The position numbers were made by a program, and so were the translations under genes. Under the pieces are notes generated by a model. That model had not been told where the DNA came from and searched no databases. It worked only from the letters and a program-made list of their open reading frames with translations. Shown in pieces: positions 23,753 through 36,076 of a stretch of 64,000 nucleotides of DNA. The DNA lies in the NCBI GenBank assembly GCA_023313575.1, contig JAJTTP010000025.1:186001-250000 (forward strand), written 5' to 3'. This DNA comes from Eutypella sp. D-1. Lineage: Eukaryota; Ascomycota; Sordariomycetes; Xylariales; Diatrypaceae. The number at the start of each line of letters is the position of its first letter. The stretch's first letter is position 1.

Positions 23753-26700
23753 GGTAAATGAGGTTCGGAATGTCCTAGATCGAAGGGTGTAGTAGGTGTA
23801 GTCGATACCGAGAGAGAGAGTGTGTGTCTATGCGCGGGGCAGATATGTTGGGACAATTAAATAAGATGGTTGGTTGTTTCGTTTCCAAATGTTCGTTCGA
23901 TACAAGACGAGATGAGAATCTAGGAAACCGAGATCATGGACCTGTAGAGATAGATCTATGAGATGAGATTTCCAGAATCAATCGCTATTGATGATGACAA
24001 GGTAAAAAAGTGTACTGCTGTTGCTGGCTTGCTCCGCTTTGAGTAGACTTTCGAAAAGGGAGAAAAAAAAAGCGGATAAGAATATCTGATGATGGCCCCC
24101 CTCTTTAGTGTCTGTCCCAAGGCTACGGTCGATAGTTGATACAGAGTCGCAAATCTTGCGACTTCCAAACAAGAAAAGGATCGGGAGTAGGTAAGTTAGT
24201 AGACAGAAAGGCGCAAGGACCATAGAAGATATGAACCTAAGTTGAGTGAATGGTCGAACGATGACGATACTGATTGGCGACGACGTGAAATTGTTAGGAT
24301 ATGAGGCTATCGCAGATTCGTAGTGGGACTTCAAGACAGATACTTCATAACAGGAGGGAATCAGATGAGAGTGCTGTATCCAGTTCCTAGAATGGTCGAA
24401 CCAAGAATGAAGTTCGGCCTCCACAGGTTAGGAAGGGAGGGGGTAGGATCGTATGTGATAGAAGAGTAAAGTCCAAAGATAGATGAATGCTGAATATCAC
24501 CGCTGGATAAGGGAATAAATCCAGTAAGAGTAGACGAACAAAAACCGACGATGATATGATGTCTACACTAGACAGATACGATAACTGCTGTTGCGGTAAC
24601 GGCAAACATAAAACATGAGAGGGGAGGACGAGACGAGGAGGAGGGGAGGAGGACAGAAGGAGAATAAAAGAAAAGGGAAAAAAAGGAAAAAGGAAACGCC
24701 TTAATTGGAGGCCCCCGTTGCAAGACGTGAGAACACAACAACACCGACGAACTTTGGACTTTTTTTTCCTTTCGCAAAGATGTAGTTGGAGATAATAGGG
24801 AGGGAAAGGGGAATGGATACCCAGGTAGGTTGATAAGAATTAGCTCTTCCAAGGTTGAGAGGGAGGGGGGGGGCACTATGGACGGGTAGGTAGGTAGGTA
24901 GGTAGGGAGAAGGCGTTTTAGCTTTCAATATGGTGGTGTAAAAGCAGTAGTACCTGGGCAAGCTGGCAAGCTGGTATAATTGGTAAAGAGGGGTGGTGGT
25001 GGTGGCAGTGGTGGCCTGGGGTGGCTTGAGGATTGATGTACCATCTGTGCCATTGCACAATAGGTAGTACTTTCCCAGGTGAATTTAGATAGCATACACC
25101 TAATCTTAGTACCTAAGTATCATGTATAAAGGCGGTAAGGTGGGGTATCCACAGGGAATTCCCTTGATGCTAGGTACCTTTATGCCTACTGCATATGCTA
25201 CGTATAATTGCATACATCTATGTAATTAGTTACCAAAGCCATACATGCGTCCCAAGGTTTGTACGAATGCTAGAACGCCATAATGCCATGCAAGTAGATA
25301 CATCGGAAGTATAGAGGTTTGATCTTAAAGGGTTTGGTATATAAAGAGTGAGGACATCCATAAATGTCTGTATCCCGACCTCGAAAACGGTCTACTCTAT
25401 CTACTGCCATCAAACTCCAACTGTAATGCTACTTTATTATGCATGTACCCTGAATTTCGATAATACATATGTAAGCAGAGCTTGCCGAAGAAGGGAACGT
25501 ACCGGGGTTTCCCACTTCTTGCCAGGTCCTTTCGCCCACTCCCGCAAACCCTTCATCCAATAGCTTACGGTTCCGATCCAGAAAAAACTCGAAGCATTTC
25601 GTTGCATCACAGTGCATCCGGGCCCCTGAGTGGCCGGTTCATGCATGTGCTTTCACAGTTCAAATGGGGTCATGGAAAGTTGGGTCAAGCTATTGATTTG
25701 TAGGTGTTTTTATGCCGATATATAGTATATCTGTAATAAATATATATACAGTAGTTTGCGGCAATGATTGTCCTCTCATGTCTCTGAACTTGGAGTGCTT
25801 CCAAGGTTTATAGCGGATCGCGATTATGGACTGAGCACCACTTTACGCGTGTGCACCTTAAACGAGGGGAGACGATATCACTTTGGAAGGACAACAACCG
25901 TGAGGTAATGTATTCGGTCGAATTAATAAAGACTTCTCGGCCTTACGCAGGATAAAAGATAGATATGCAACATATTAAACTTCAATAGTATTCGAATGGT
26001 CTTTTCAAGATAGAGCGGGAAGGTGACTGATGGTATATCTACTAGTTTCAACGAAGGAAGAGGACGAATGCTTACAAGTTTTGGGGGAAGTTCCAAGTTT
26101 GTAATACAGCGGCCAGCATAAAATCAGACACGGCACATACCTTACTTATGTCAGTAAATATCCAAACCGCAGGACCTCGGGAAGCTTAAATTTCAACAAC
26201 ATCTCGTCATCTTTGCCCGCCCGGTATAATTCGGTGTAATCAACATGGTTTAGTGCTCCGGCGTCTAACCACCGGTGGATGATACCTCCGGACGGCTTCG
26301 AAGTGCAACTTTCCAGGTAGAACCACCACAGTCTGTCGACTTCTCGCATTCCACTCCAATTTGAAGTACATACCGGAGTATATATAAATATAAATACCAA
26401 TCTAGAAATATTTGCACAGGAGAAGATCCGTCCCCTTTACAGGTTGCAGGAGGTTGTATTTGGTTGGGTATGCATTCATTGTATGTAGGTGTGTTGCCCT
26501 GTTTATTGTACATGGAAATATCAAGGTTATTCGCTTAGACGAGCTTATTTCTTAATAAGATATAACAACTGTAGGTAGGAGAGTACTTAGCAGGGCACAC
26601 TACTAACTGTACCTACTGCCTCTGCACAGGTACCTGGATACTCTGTAGTACCTACCTGTAGTGTTGCTTTCTAACGAACACCTAAAACATCCTTGATAGC

Positions 26701-26957
26701 TGTAACCTGCATCTACATGCCTACTTCAACTCAACTTTAGTAACCTTGAAGTACTTAAGGAATTGCAAATTTCCATTGGTTCCTCACCAGTTCTCACCTT
26801 CATACCCTTTTCCTACTTGTCACTTCCTACTCGTCACTTTACTCGAGGCTGATATCTTGATCGATTCCTCTTCTCGACATTCGCCACAAAAGTAAACGGC
26901 TCTCAACCAATTCTGGCTAGAATCGGTCACGACACCGAACTCCGCTCCACCACTACG
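23753..26957. other. 3.2-kb intergenic region, divergent promoters
   Basis: This separates PUB1 (-) from the Ala/Pro-rich gene (+). On the PUB1 side the minus strand is pyrimidine-rich, consistent with a long 5' leader. A (GGTA)n run sits at about 24885-24905. The right half is more A+T-rich and contains several ACCTACC/GGTAGG motifs. A short open frame at 26146-26400 (-) was considered and not called. Confidence 0.5.
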
Positions 26958-28431
26958 ATGACTTCAAATTCCGAGGAGGACCCGTTGGTGGTCTTAGATA
27001 AGATGTTCAATGAGGTGGTGAGTTTGACATACACACATATGTAATCGTCTAATGGACAATGTTTACTAAAAAATGCACCCGCAGCTCATACACACCGGCA
27101 AAGCCGTCAGGGCCATGTCGAAGGAGCGTTCTGGCAGTATCAGCGGTGCTGCTCACGCCATTAAGACCAGAACGGAGAATACCATGGAGACTTACCACTT
27201 CGCAGTGAATGACTTGGAAAGTGAAATAGTACGTCTACTATTGGATACATCAATATTTTGTTGATTATATTGTATTGACCCCGTTGCCCAGGTAAGAGCA
27301 AAAGCGGTCTTGATGCGGGATCTGGAGAAGTTACGCGCTGCACGTGTTCCCGCTCCCACTCCCACGCCTGCTGCCGCACCTGCTCCCGTCCCTGCTCCCG
27401 CCCCCGCTCCGCAGCCCCATGGCATGGTTGCACAGGCTTCGGCTACGGGCCTCCCGTCTGCCGCCGCGCACACCACCAAACCGCCTCCGTTCGTTCCTAA
27501 CACGGAGAGCAAACCGGTGGCTCCTTTCCCGGACATGGGTACGGGAGATGTGGTCGACCTCACTATGAGTGAGAAAAAGCCATCGCCCCGTATGCCTGCG
27601 GGTGGCATTAAACCCTCGGCGGCGCAGCGGAGTCCGTCGCTCCTGAAGAGCGAAGTCAAGCGATCGCCCAAGGCCTCGCCCAAGGCCACGAACAAGGCCA
27701 CGCCAAAAGCCGCGCCAAAAGCTGCACCGCCCGCAAAGGTTACGCCAGTACCTCCACCGCAGATCCCCCGCTTGCAGCCACCCCAACCACCGACAGGTGC
27801 TGCGGCAGCGCCACCTCAAGGCGCTCAGCCCCAAGCTCAGCGGAAACAACCTCCAAACCAACCAGGACCTCGAGCTCCGCCGGCGCCCCAGGCACCCCAG
27901 GTACCCCCGGCACCGCAAGATACGGCCATGGGTCCTACACCAGGCCTGCCCCCGGGAGCTAGGCCGGGTGCTGCCAACGGTGCTCCCAAGGCCGGAGAAT
28001 TGAATTTTACGGACATGCAATTCTCACTGGCCCCTTCCGTCAATGAGCCACAGAACACGCAGAACGCGCAGAACGCACCCCCGGCACCGATGCCCGAGTT
28101 CGATCTCACGAAGTTTGCACCGCAGGGCGGGAACAACCAGGGCCTACCCATCCAAAATTTCCCCACTGATGCAGCAGCCTCCAATCCTCCCGCCACCAAC
28201 GGTACGACCAATGGAGCAGCAGCGCCCCAGGCATCCAAGGAGGCGGGGAAGCCCGACAGCCATTTGGACGACCTGTTTAACCTCGACAATGGCAGTGGTG
28301 GCGACAACATGGACCTAGATCTCGACCTCGGGACAGGGGGCGCCACCGATAGCAACTTCGACGAACTGTTCTCTTACACCAATGACGCGGACATGGGTCA
28401 ATTCGACAATGCCTACTTTGGCCTGGAGTAG
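26958..28431 (+). CDS. Ala/Pro-rich protein with helical N-terminus and acidic C-terminus, possible Mediator Med2-like
   Basis: Three exons (26958-27017, 27085-27228, 27292-28431) join to 447 residues. Residues 1-90 are predicted helical without low complexity (EEDPLVVLDKMFNEV..., then LESEIVRAKAVLMRDLEKLR). The middle is extremely Ala/Pro-rich (23-residue AP tract near residue 93) with a Lys/Ala/Pro block like histone H1 tails. The last 50 residues are acidic with regular aromatic/hydrophobic positions (HLDDLFNLDNGSGGDNMDLD, then FDELFSY and FDNAYFGLE), a pattern typical of transcriptional activation or co-activator interaction. The plan of a short helical domain at the N-terminus and a disordered body resembles fungal Mediator tail subunit Med2, but that is a guess. 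Splice sites close in frame. Confidence 0.8.
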
Positions 28432-29326
28432 TGTGTATCGTGGCGAGGTTTTTCATGCGTAGTTCAAGCTTCTTTTTAGACGAGTTGTAGGATAGCGTCA
28501 GGGTAGGGAAGGTTACTCGGTTGGGCCGGGCGAAATTTGATTTTATCACAGTCCTACGGACACAGCGAAACCGTCACTTTTATCATCATAGTACCTCATG
28601 TGTTTATATATAGCTCATTTTCTAATGAGACACCGGGTATTAAACACTCCAGGTATAGTTGTCGGTCCTCGTGATATGCCGTTATGGGTAGCTAGCTAAG
28701 CACTGGCATAGTTCAAAAGTGAGGTAATGTCTACCTGATAAGAATCCTGGGATATATCTTTCTAAGACGTGACGCAACCTCCTTGTCGGGAAGGCCCATA
28801 GTCCTTCCTAACTTCAATGTCAAGAGAGTGGTCAACAATCTTGTGCTAAGTGGCACTGAATAGCTGTCCGGATTTCTGCCTCGTAAGATTTTGGTTGTCT
28901 GCGATAGCTCGATATTCGAACAACCCAACATGGCTGGCCATGGGGCTGCTACGAAGGTTGCTTCACCTCTTGCTACTTGGACCGAATACATTCAAGAACA
29001 AGTTCTCTCGTGGGATTCCGTCGTTTGCTTGCCGTCCCAGATGGCACAAATGTGGGTCATCATCTAGGCAGCTCTAGGCAGGATCTTGCTGGTCTGGCTA
29101 CCGGATGCCTAAAGACGTATGATCTGATCTGTAAGATAGCTACATACCTACCTGTTTTACCTGTACATGGCCGGGCAGCCATGCTTCGTTTCTATCTCGA
29201 TCATTTCTCTGCTACGAGGGCTTCAGTGTAAGGGCAACAAGATAATATCCTACATCCCAAGCAGTTCACAGAACGCACTCTGAACATATATACTCATTCG
29301 CCAGACAGAGAGAGAGAGAGAGTACG
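28432..29326. other. Intergenic, 0.9 kb
   Basis: No gene is recognised. Open frames on both strands are short and without family features. A (GA)n run lies at 29308-29322 immediately before the F-box gene. Confidence 0.5.
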
Positions 29327-30847
29327 ATGTCGTTGATAAAACTCCCCCCAGAGATGATCACAAAGATCTTCAGTTACCTAGTCGACGATGACCCGGAGCT
29401 CAGTTTCCACGACGACCGAAAGTTGAGGCTATTACTATGCACGCTGGCGCGGACGTGTAGTCGCCTGCTGCGACCTGCCACCGACATGTTATACTCCCAC
29501 GTGGCGTTCGTGTTCGATGGCTCCAACAGCTCTCAGGTCACCCGGCGCATGCTCCTGCTGAGCACCTGTCTACGTGAGAACCCTCTCCTCGTGAATCGCA
29601 TAAGAAGATGCAACATCACGTGGCACAACTCGTCGCGGAGGACCCGTAATGATAAGAAAGCTTGCAACGAGTTCCTCCGTATACTTAGGAAGTCGAAGTC
29701 GCTGGTCAAGCTGGGCCTCCGGATCAACGCCAAAGACTCCCCTACCCTCCTGCGCCACTTCACAAGCAGGGGATTCACTGCCGTCAGAGAGTTGGAAGTG
29801 GAAATCGATGACGAGGGCAAAAATAATTTCCTACCTGCGGAACACATCACCAAACAACTCGAACTGCCTAAGCTGGAGACGTTGGCGCTGCAAGCGCCGG
29901 TTGGAAAGTTCGTCTGGGGTACTGTGGAGGGGGAGGCGCTGCGACCGCCGCTACCCCATTTTAAGGAGTTCTTTATGGGGTGGTCGCGACCAGTTTCGAC
30001 GGATGTGCTGGCGGCGGTACTTCCACGCACCCCGAACCTAGAGCACCTGCAGCTTCTCCTGCCAGGGCGCGCGGAGCTAGTTGCCCGCGAGTTCAACTCT
30101 GATTATTCTACCATGGGCTACAATCTGTTGAAGCCGCTGCGGCCGAGGCGGCTCAGCGCGCTCCTGGCGCCCGTTGCCAAATCCCTCACGCACCTGCAGC
30201 TCGAAGCGACCAATGTCACGTTCCCCTGGCATGACTATACGCGTATCGACCTCTCGGCCTTCTATAACTTGCGCCACCTAACCATCAGCAGCTGGTTGCT
30301 ATTTGGCGGCGGCGGCTCGGCCGCCACCAGCTATTGCGGGTCGCAATCTATGTGGCGCTTTCTGCCGCGGCGGCTCGTAGATCTCGAGATCCTCTTCGAC
30401 GGCCGACAGGGCATCTTGTGGTCCATTGACGAGATGCGTGAGCAGCCGTCTGTATTTAGGCACATGCACTGGGTGCACCGGCACTGCGCCTCGTATGTTG
30501 AATGGTTGACCGAGCTTCTGGCGGAAGTGGCCATTGGAAAGGAGACGCAGGGGATCAGGGGCTCGTCACAGGATGATAACGCTACTATCACACTCAATTC
30601 TGTCTCCGTAGTGGAGGGAGACGTTATCGATAACGACCGCAACTGGAAAATCGTCAAGTGGAATGCGATGACCGACCACCTCAAGGATCTGGCGAGGACT
30701 GCCGGTGCCGAGCTCGACATGCAACTAAGAGTGCCGCGATATTTCGAGTCGAACGAATGTGAGGTGATCTATGAGGCCTGGGAAGCTATTGATGACGATT
30801 TCCTTTTTGCGGATGGTGTCGAGCTCGAGGATAGTGAAGATGAGTAG
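29327..30847 (+). CDS. F-box-type protein, single exon
   Basis: A 506-residue open frame without introns. The N-terminus (SLIKLPPEMITKIFSYLVDD, followed by a Leu/Cys-rich helix LRLLLCTLARTCSRLL) matches the F-box pattern LPxExxxxIFxYL, which binds Skp1 in SCF ubiquitin ligases. The body has leucine-spaced segments (LEHLQLLLPGRAEL, LTHLQLEATNVTF, LRHLTISSW) suggestive of irregular leucine-rich repeats used to bind substrate. The C-terminus is acidic (DDFLFADGVELEDSEDE). Many filamentous fungi carry large, rapidly changing families of such genes. The substrate cannot be predicted. The start is the first ATG after a GA repeat. Confidence 0.85.
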   Translation: MSLIKLPPEMITKIFSYLVDDDPELSFHDDRKLRLLLCTLARTCSRLLRPATDMLYSHVAFVFDGSNSSQVTRRMLLLSTCLRENPLLVNRIRRCNITWHNSSRRTRNDKKACNEFLRILRKSKSLVKLGLRINAKDSPTLLRHFTSRGFTAVRELEVEIDDEGKNNFLPAEHITKQLELPKLETLALQAPVGKFVWGTVEGEALRPPLPHFKEFFMGWSRPVSTDVLAAVLPRTPNLEHLQLLLPGRAELVAREFNSDYSTMGYNLLKPLRPRRLSALLAPVAKSLTHLQLEATNVTFPWHDYTRIDLSAFYNLRHLTISSWLLFGGGGSAATSYCGSQSMWRFLPRRLVDLEILFDGRQGILWSIDEMREQPSVFRHMHWVHRHCASYVEWLTELLAEVAIGKETQGIRGSSQDDNATITLNSVSVVEGDVIDNDRNWKIVKWNAMTDHLKDLARTAGAELDMQLRVPRYFESNECEVIYEAWEAIDDDFLFADGVELEDSEDE

Positions 30848-31299
30848 AGTATTGAGGTTGTAAAGGTACCTTCGATGGTCACTCCTTCCGATTGGTGAAA
30901 ACATGTTCAATAAATTTAATGCTGACGAACTCGATTGGCTACGTATTACCTAGGTATGCCGGCATATCAATCCATGACCCCTTCATACTTTCCTGATGTG
31001 ACGCAACCAGATATAATACATCCAGACCTTCTAAGATGACCGAATTAATTGGTGGATATGCTTCTGCAGTAGTCAGAGTGTTTCTTGGTAATGTGATAAT
31101 GGCTGCAGCCTACCGCGGGGAGATACTACCTCACGAAAAGCCTCACATTTCGCTGGCAGCCTGGGGTATTACTGGTATACGCCCAGATGATGTTTAACAA
31201 CGACAGAGCCTTATCACACCCCATCTCGTTCTATCTTGATTTCCCAAGCATCTATCGCTACTAATCGATACTACAGTCTCTTTACATTCTCTTCGAGTA
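30848..31299. other. Intergenic, 0.45 kb
   Basis: Spacer between two genes in the same direction. It contains an ACCTAGGTA motif near 30949. No gene is seen. Confidence 0.5.
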
Positions 31300-34083
31300 A
31301 TGCACACCATGGACAATCCCGCTGCCAGAGACCATATCAACATATCAGACCTGACTGAAGTTCTTGGAGAACTTAGGGACTCTATCCGAAATCAGACCAT
31401 CCTTCTAGAAGCGTTCATAACGGAACAGAGGACTCTCCGTGATGCTCCCAAGAGCAGCCACAAGTCATTGCAGAGCCCTTCATCAAATAGAAGCCATGGT
31501 GACGATACGGATGACGACGCCGTTTGTGAGGATAAGCAAATTATCCAGGAGACGGCAGAATTAGGCGATCACAGTGCATTGGCTCGTCATTTATGGCCTC
31601 TGTTGCATGATAGGGTGGCGTTTTGGAGGGTAAAGGAGGAGCTTCAAACGTCCTTAATCAGAACTACTACCATCACACCAGATTTATGGTCCTTGTTAGA
31701 CAAAATTACACCTTCAGACCCTCACCCCAAAAGGGGCGTAGTTGGAAACTGTTGGAAATACTGTAAGTTAGAAAAATGATATTGCATACGAAAGCAAAAC
31801 CAACACTGGCTGTACTAGGGACGCCGTTCTCCATATCTTATGCGACCACTACGCCGGAGTTCTATCGCCGAGAAGGTGGCCATCCTGACTACGTGCCTCC
31901 TTGGGAACTACGCAAAGTTAAGGATCAGTTATTTCACATTGACGATGTTCACCGGAAAAATCCCCTCACAATATCGGGGAGCTCTTTGGACGAAGAACTT
32001 ATTATTCCATATTCATTCGCCCCGTCTGTAACTGTACTTCTGTCACGTCCTAAACTCGCAACCACGGGCATCACTTGTGACTGGAGTCGAATACAATCTT
32101 CTCTGGGGGATCTCTACGCGACGCCCCCAGACAACAGAGTACGGCTATCCTTCGAAAGAAACCAGTTGCGTCTTATGTGTGCCTCGGGAATAATTGGTGT
32201 ATACCTAGATCGAATGCGAAAATTTTTCGAAGAGCTCCACGCAAAGGGGGGCTTCTTTCTCGTCGAAGATCACGATATGTATGGGAACATGGCTATATAC
32301 TCAGGGCGGTCGGCTTGGGAACAACTGCACCTGATACTCGGGATGATCGGGATTGGTAAACAGTTGCCAGATCGACTGTCTTATTGGCAAGCGGCAGGTC
32401 CCTCTCTTGCTAAAGAGCTTTCAGGATTGGAGGTGGCACCTATAGTCGAATATGCAAAATTCAACCCGAATGTGGAAGATGGTATGCTGTGCACAATCGA
32501 GCAGAGATTTCGTCGTCACACTCGGAGCTGGTTTCGAGTAATCCACTGCCAAGGACTTGCTGACCTCGGACAACCTTGGAACAACGTCAGGGATCTCTTG
32601 ATAGACTATATTGATCCAATTCCCGATGATTGGACTAAAGAGACATTCCGTCTTCACTTCACATGCGACAGTATCCCAAAGCGTGGTAACCCTTTCAAAG
32701 AGAGGTGGAGACCATTTCACATTACTTGGCATGCGATTGTCCCTGCCCATGAACGACACTATGGCCATTCTTGGAAGTACGGACGGCTCTACGGTACAGA
32801 AAATCTCCTGATAGGCGAGACTGCATTCAAAATGGCAATAATTCAGTCCGCAGCATCATTATATGGCCGCCCATCGGAATTCAAAAATCTAACTGGTGTT
32901 TCTGGCTATTGGACTATCCTCTTGTTGACGTCTTCAAACCATGTCATTGAAACTCGTCGGCCGAATCATGGTTTAGGTCTTATCCAACAAGGCCTCGTCG
33001 GGGCTATAAATGCATGGGAGCAACTGTATAGACATTTCAGTCAAATACTTGATACTCATGATACTGTTCTCAAACCGGAAGAACACGACCAGCTTCTGTT
33101 CGACGATGACACCTTTTCTCGCTCTCGGCGTTTCTTTTGGGTCATGGACAGCCTGGAAGTGTTCATACCAGAAATCGAGAATACGATCCTTGAATGGGAA
33201 TACTTCTGGGAAGAAAGTGAATCAATGTTCCGGAACTTCGAGCGGCATAACAAGGCACAACAAGATAAATTTAGAAAACCCCCTTTGGGCTTGTACGATC
33301 TAAACCGCTGGGGGATAAACGAGGAACTTGAAGGAATACGCTCACAAATTAGGAAGCTGAAGGAGTATCAGGCTCGCTTTGAGGCTTACCAAGCACGAAC
33401 CCGTACTTTGCGTGAAGGTGTAAGTTATCATTAGTTGGATTAACTTGATTTAGCTAATCAAAATACAGCTATTTAATGCCAGTAGTGTCATCGAAAGCCG
33501 GGCGGCGACGCGACTAGGAGAGAACGTGAAATTGCTTACATATGTCAGCATTTTCTATCTACCTCTAGCGTTCTGCGTTGGGATTTGGAGCATCAATGAG
33601 AATTACGGCAGAGTCTCTCTTGTTATGACTTCGGTACTGGTTGCTGCCGGAACTTACTTCATTGTTGGAAACCTGGAGAATACCATTGGAGCTTTGAAGG
33701 CCATCTATCGCGCATTCAAGCGACCTATCGTGGACCGTATGGCAAAAGATCACGACCAAACATGGTCCGAAAGGGGTAGGGCGTTCCAGAGTTTCCAGCC
33801 GCGACGGGAGATTGTCAAACCGTCCGAGTGGTATATTGCACAGTATTGGGGTATGGAGATTCTGAGGAAACTTAAAGTGAGACGAGGGACACTCGAAGGC
33901 TTGAGGGAGACAAACGAGCACGCTGCTCCAAGTCCTGACGAAAGGTCCCAGCGAATGCCTAGCCCGCCAAGCGCGCCTAACGCTGGCGACGGCAATGTCC
34001 ACCCAGAGCCACAGCCTCAATCACAGCCTGGAACCAATGTTGACAAAGGGAAACGTAAAGCCACGGTTGTCAGTCCTGTATAG
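31300..34083 (+). CDS. Fungal CorA-like two-transmembrane protein
   Basis: Three exons (31300-31762, 31819-33419, 33469-34083) join to 892 residues. The N-terminal 690 residues are soluble and not otherwise recognised. A charged helix (IRSQIRKLKEYQARFEAYQA) leads into NASSVIESRAATRLGENVK (from residue 691), the segment that precedes the membrane part of fungal CorA-like proteins. Two TM helices follow (about 710-729, KLLTYVSIFYLPLAFCVGIW, and about 738-758). CorA channels carry a GMN motif after TM1 for Mg2+ selectivity; here the position reads SIN, as is common in this fungal subgroup, so Mg2+ transport is doubtful. The C-terminus is polar and Pro/Gln-rich. The first intron is only 56 nt. 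An alternative start lies at 31309. Confidence 0.85.
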
Positions 34084-34674
34084 TATTAGAACTACTATGC
34101 AAATGCTGAAAGGGGGAGACGGGGTTTGGAGTGGGATGGAGTTACGATATGCTTATGGACCCAATTTGGGCGCTGACTTATATTATGCAGTCCGATATAT
34201 ACATGTATATCCGTGGTCAATCGGATTTTATAACTCGAGTACTTGTAGGCTTGTCTCGTTTCCTGAGGTGCTTGTATTTATTTGGTGTATCCTGAAGAAT
34301 CTCAATATCTCATACTTGATTCAATAGTTCCAAGAAACATAACCGGATCTTTCTAGATGATCGAACTAGTCTTTAATTTTATTTTTTAATGTAGGATAGG
34401 GAACCTTTTGAAAGTCCTTCAAACATCGGAGCTCCCAAGGTCATAGCGCGATTCTGATTGGCCCCACCTGTCACGAATAGGGGTCAATAGGGGCATGATG
34501 CTCCACACCCTGTATGAGATGTTTGTTTCATTTCGCAATTGGTAAAATCATGTAATAAAATTATTGTTACCGATTGTAAAGCCCACATTATGATTTAGTA
34601 TAATTACCATAATTCATTATCGCGTCAAATTACTACCTCCTACCGCTACTCCTTTGTCCCAAGGATAAAATCCC
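34084..34674. other. Intergenic between convergent genes
   Basis: A+T-rich spacer between the CorA-like gene (+) and the DUF3712-type gene (-). It should contain both 3' UTRs. No gene is seen. Confidence 0.5.
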
Positions 34675-36076
34675 TTAGCGCTTTCCTATACCGATGGACT
34701 TCATCCCTATCTTAAACAGGTTCATGGCCGCCCGGCCATTAATGCCCTTGCGCAGAGTCGGCTGCGATCTCTTCGTCTCCTGCGCATTCTTCGTTACGTT
34801 CCAATGGCTCAGGATATCCTCAACTAAGCTGGAGTTGCCGAACACGCCTCCGATCATGTCCGTAAGAGAGACATTGCTGCCTGTGACACTACCGACAACG
34901 TCTCCCAGAAGCTTAACAATTGGAGCGGTGGAGGTCACCCGGCGGTTGTTGAGAACGGCCTCGACGAAGCCAATGTGCTGGCCGTCAACCACGGTGGCAT
35001 TGCCAGTCGCGTCGATCTGGACATTGCCACTACTCAGCGCGTCTCCCTGGCTGGTGAGTATCGTACCGAAGTTTTGGATGAGCGTATCGAAGTACAGTTG
35101 GCCGTTGAAGTACTTGGAATTGTTGCCAGGCGGGATATACACGTCGTAGACGGTAATCAGGCCGATTCGGATGTCGCCCGACATTAGGTTGAGACTGAGG
35201 TCACCGATGCCGATAGTTAGGGTGCCCCAGTTGGGCAGGTTGAGGGTCCCCTCAATGTTGGTACCGTTCTCCGCTGGCGGCACCACGAGGCTCAACTGTT
35301 CAATGGCGAACCCCTTCAGCTTATTCAACGACTTTGCCTGAACAGTCTTGTCGATGTGGGCAGTCGACTTCAACTTTCCAAGATTGACGACCGGGTCGCC
35401 GCGGAAAGATAGGTCCACCGACGGATAGTCAAAGACGTCCTCGAACCAGGTAATAAGCTCTGTCTCGTTGCTTACAGTGACGATCTGGTCCTTGACGATA
35501 ACGTCCGTCGTCCCGTCCAGATGCTGTTCCGGCAGAGTGACATTTACGAAGGGGAAGAACCCTGGCGTCTTTTTGTTGTACAAGGACAATTTTGTAGGAT
35601 CAATCCTCGCTGGTAGAGGCGTATCGAGGACAGTGTCCAGATTGATTTTGAGCTTATCGGATGACATAGCTACGAACGCGCCGCCTTTCACAGGCATATC
35701 TTGCTTGTCGATGATATTCTGCACAATGGCGGGGAGGATCACTTTGAACCTAAGTCGCCTGTTAGCGGCATCGTGTATTGCCTGCCCCTTTCTACTAAGA
35801 CACTTACAAGATCGGTAGGAAGATGGCGAGGAAGATAATGACCCCAATGAGATACCAGAGCCAGAACCGCCCACAGTGTCGTCGCACTTTCTCTCTCTTA
35901 CCGAGAGGGGCAGCCTCTGCTGCTTTCTCTTTGACATGGTCTCCAGACGAGGCGTCATCACTGCGCTTCGCCGGGGAATCACCGCTACCTTCGCCCGCAG
36001 CACCTATAGCCTCATGAACGGAGGCACGAGGGCTGTCGGGCTCGTAGTGGGATTTGTCCTGAAAGGTAGACGCCAT
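34675..36076 (-). CDS. Single-pass membrane protein with DUF3712-type (LEA-like) lumenal domain
   Basis: Two exons (36076-35808, 35749-34675; 58-nt intron) join to 447 residues. A polar, charged N-terminal tail of about 68 residues is followed by one TM helix (FWLWYLIGVIIFLAIFLPIL, about 70-89). The rest is a long beta-rich domain with several potential N-glycosylation sites (NVT, NET, NGT, NNS, NAT, NVS). This plan, a cytosolic tail, one TM and an extracytosolic DUF3712 domain, is that of fungal proteins related to yeast vacuolar Tag1, whose DUF3712/LEA-2 domains are thought to bind lipids or proteins at the vacuolar face. The C-terminus is basic. Divergent from the repeat protein at 37925. 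Family assignment is from the layout and remembered sequence character. Confidence 0.8.

Noticed and set aside
26146..26400. 84-codon minus-strand frame with somewhat protein-like composition
   Set aside because: No family features, no clear start or partner exon. It could be a relic, but support is too weak to list.
27331..28355. Long antisense frames opposite the Ala/Pro-rich gene
   Set aside because: They mirror the G/C-rich codon pattern of the sense gene, which has splice sites and a coherent acidic tail.
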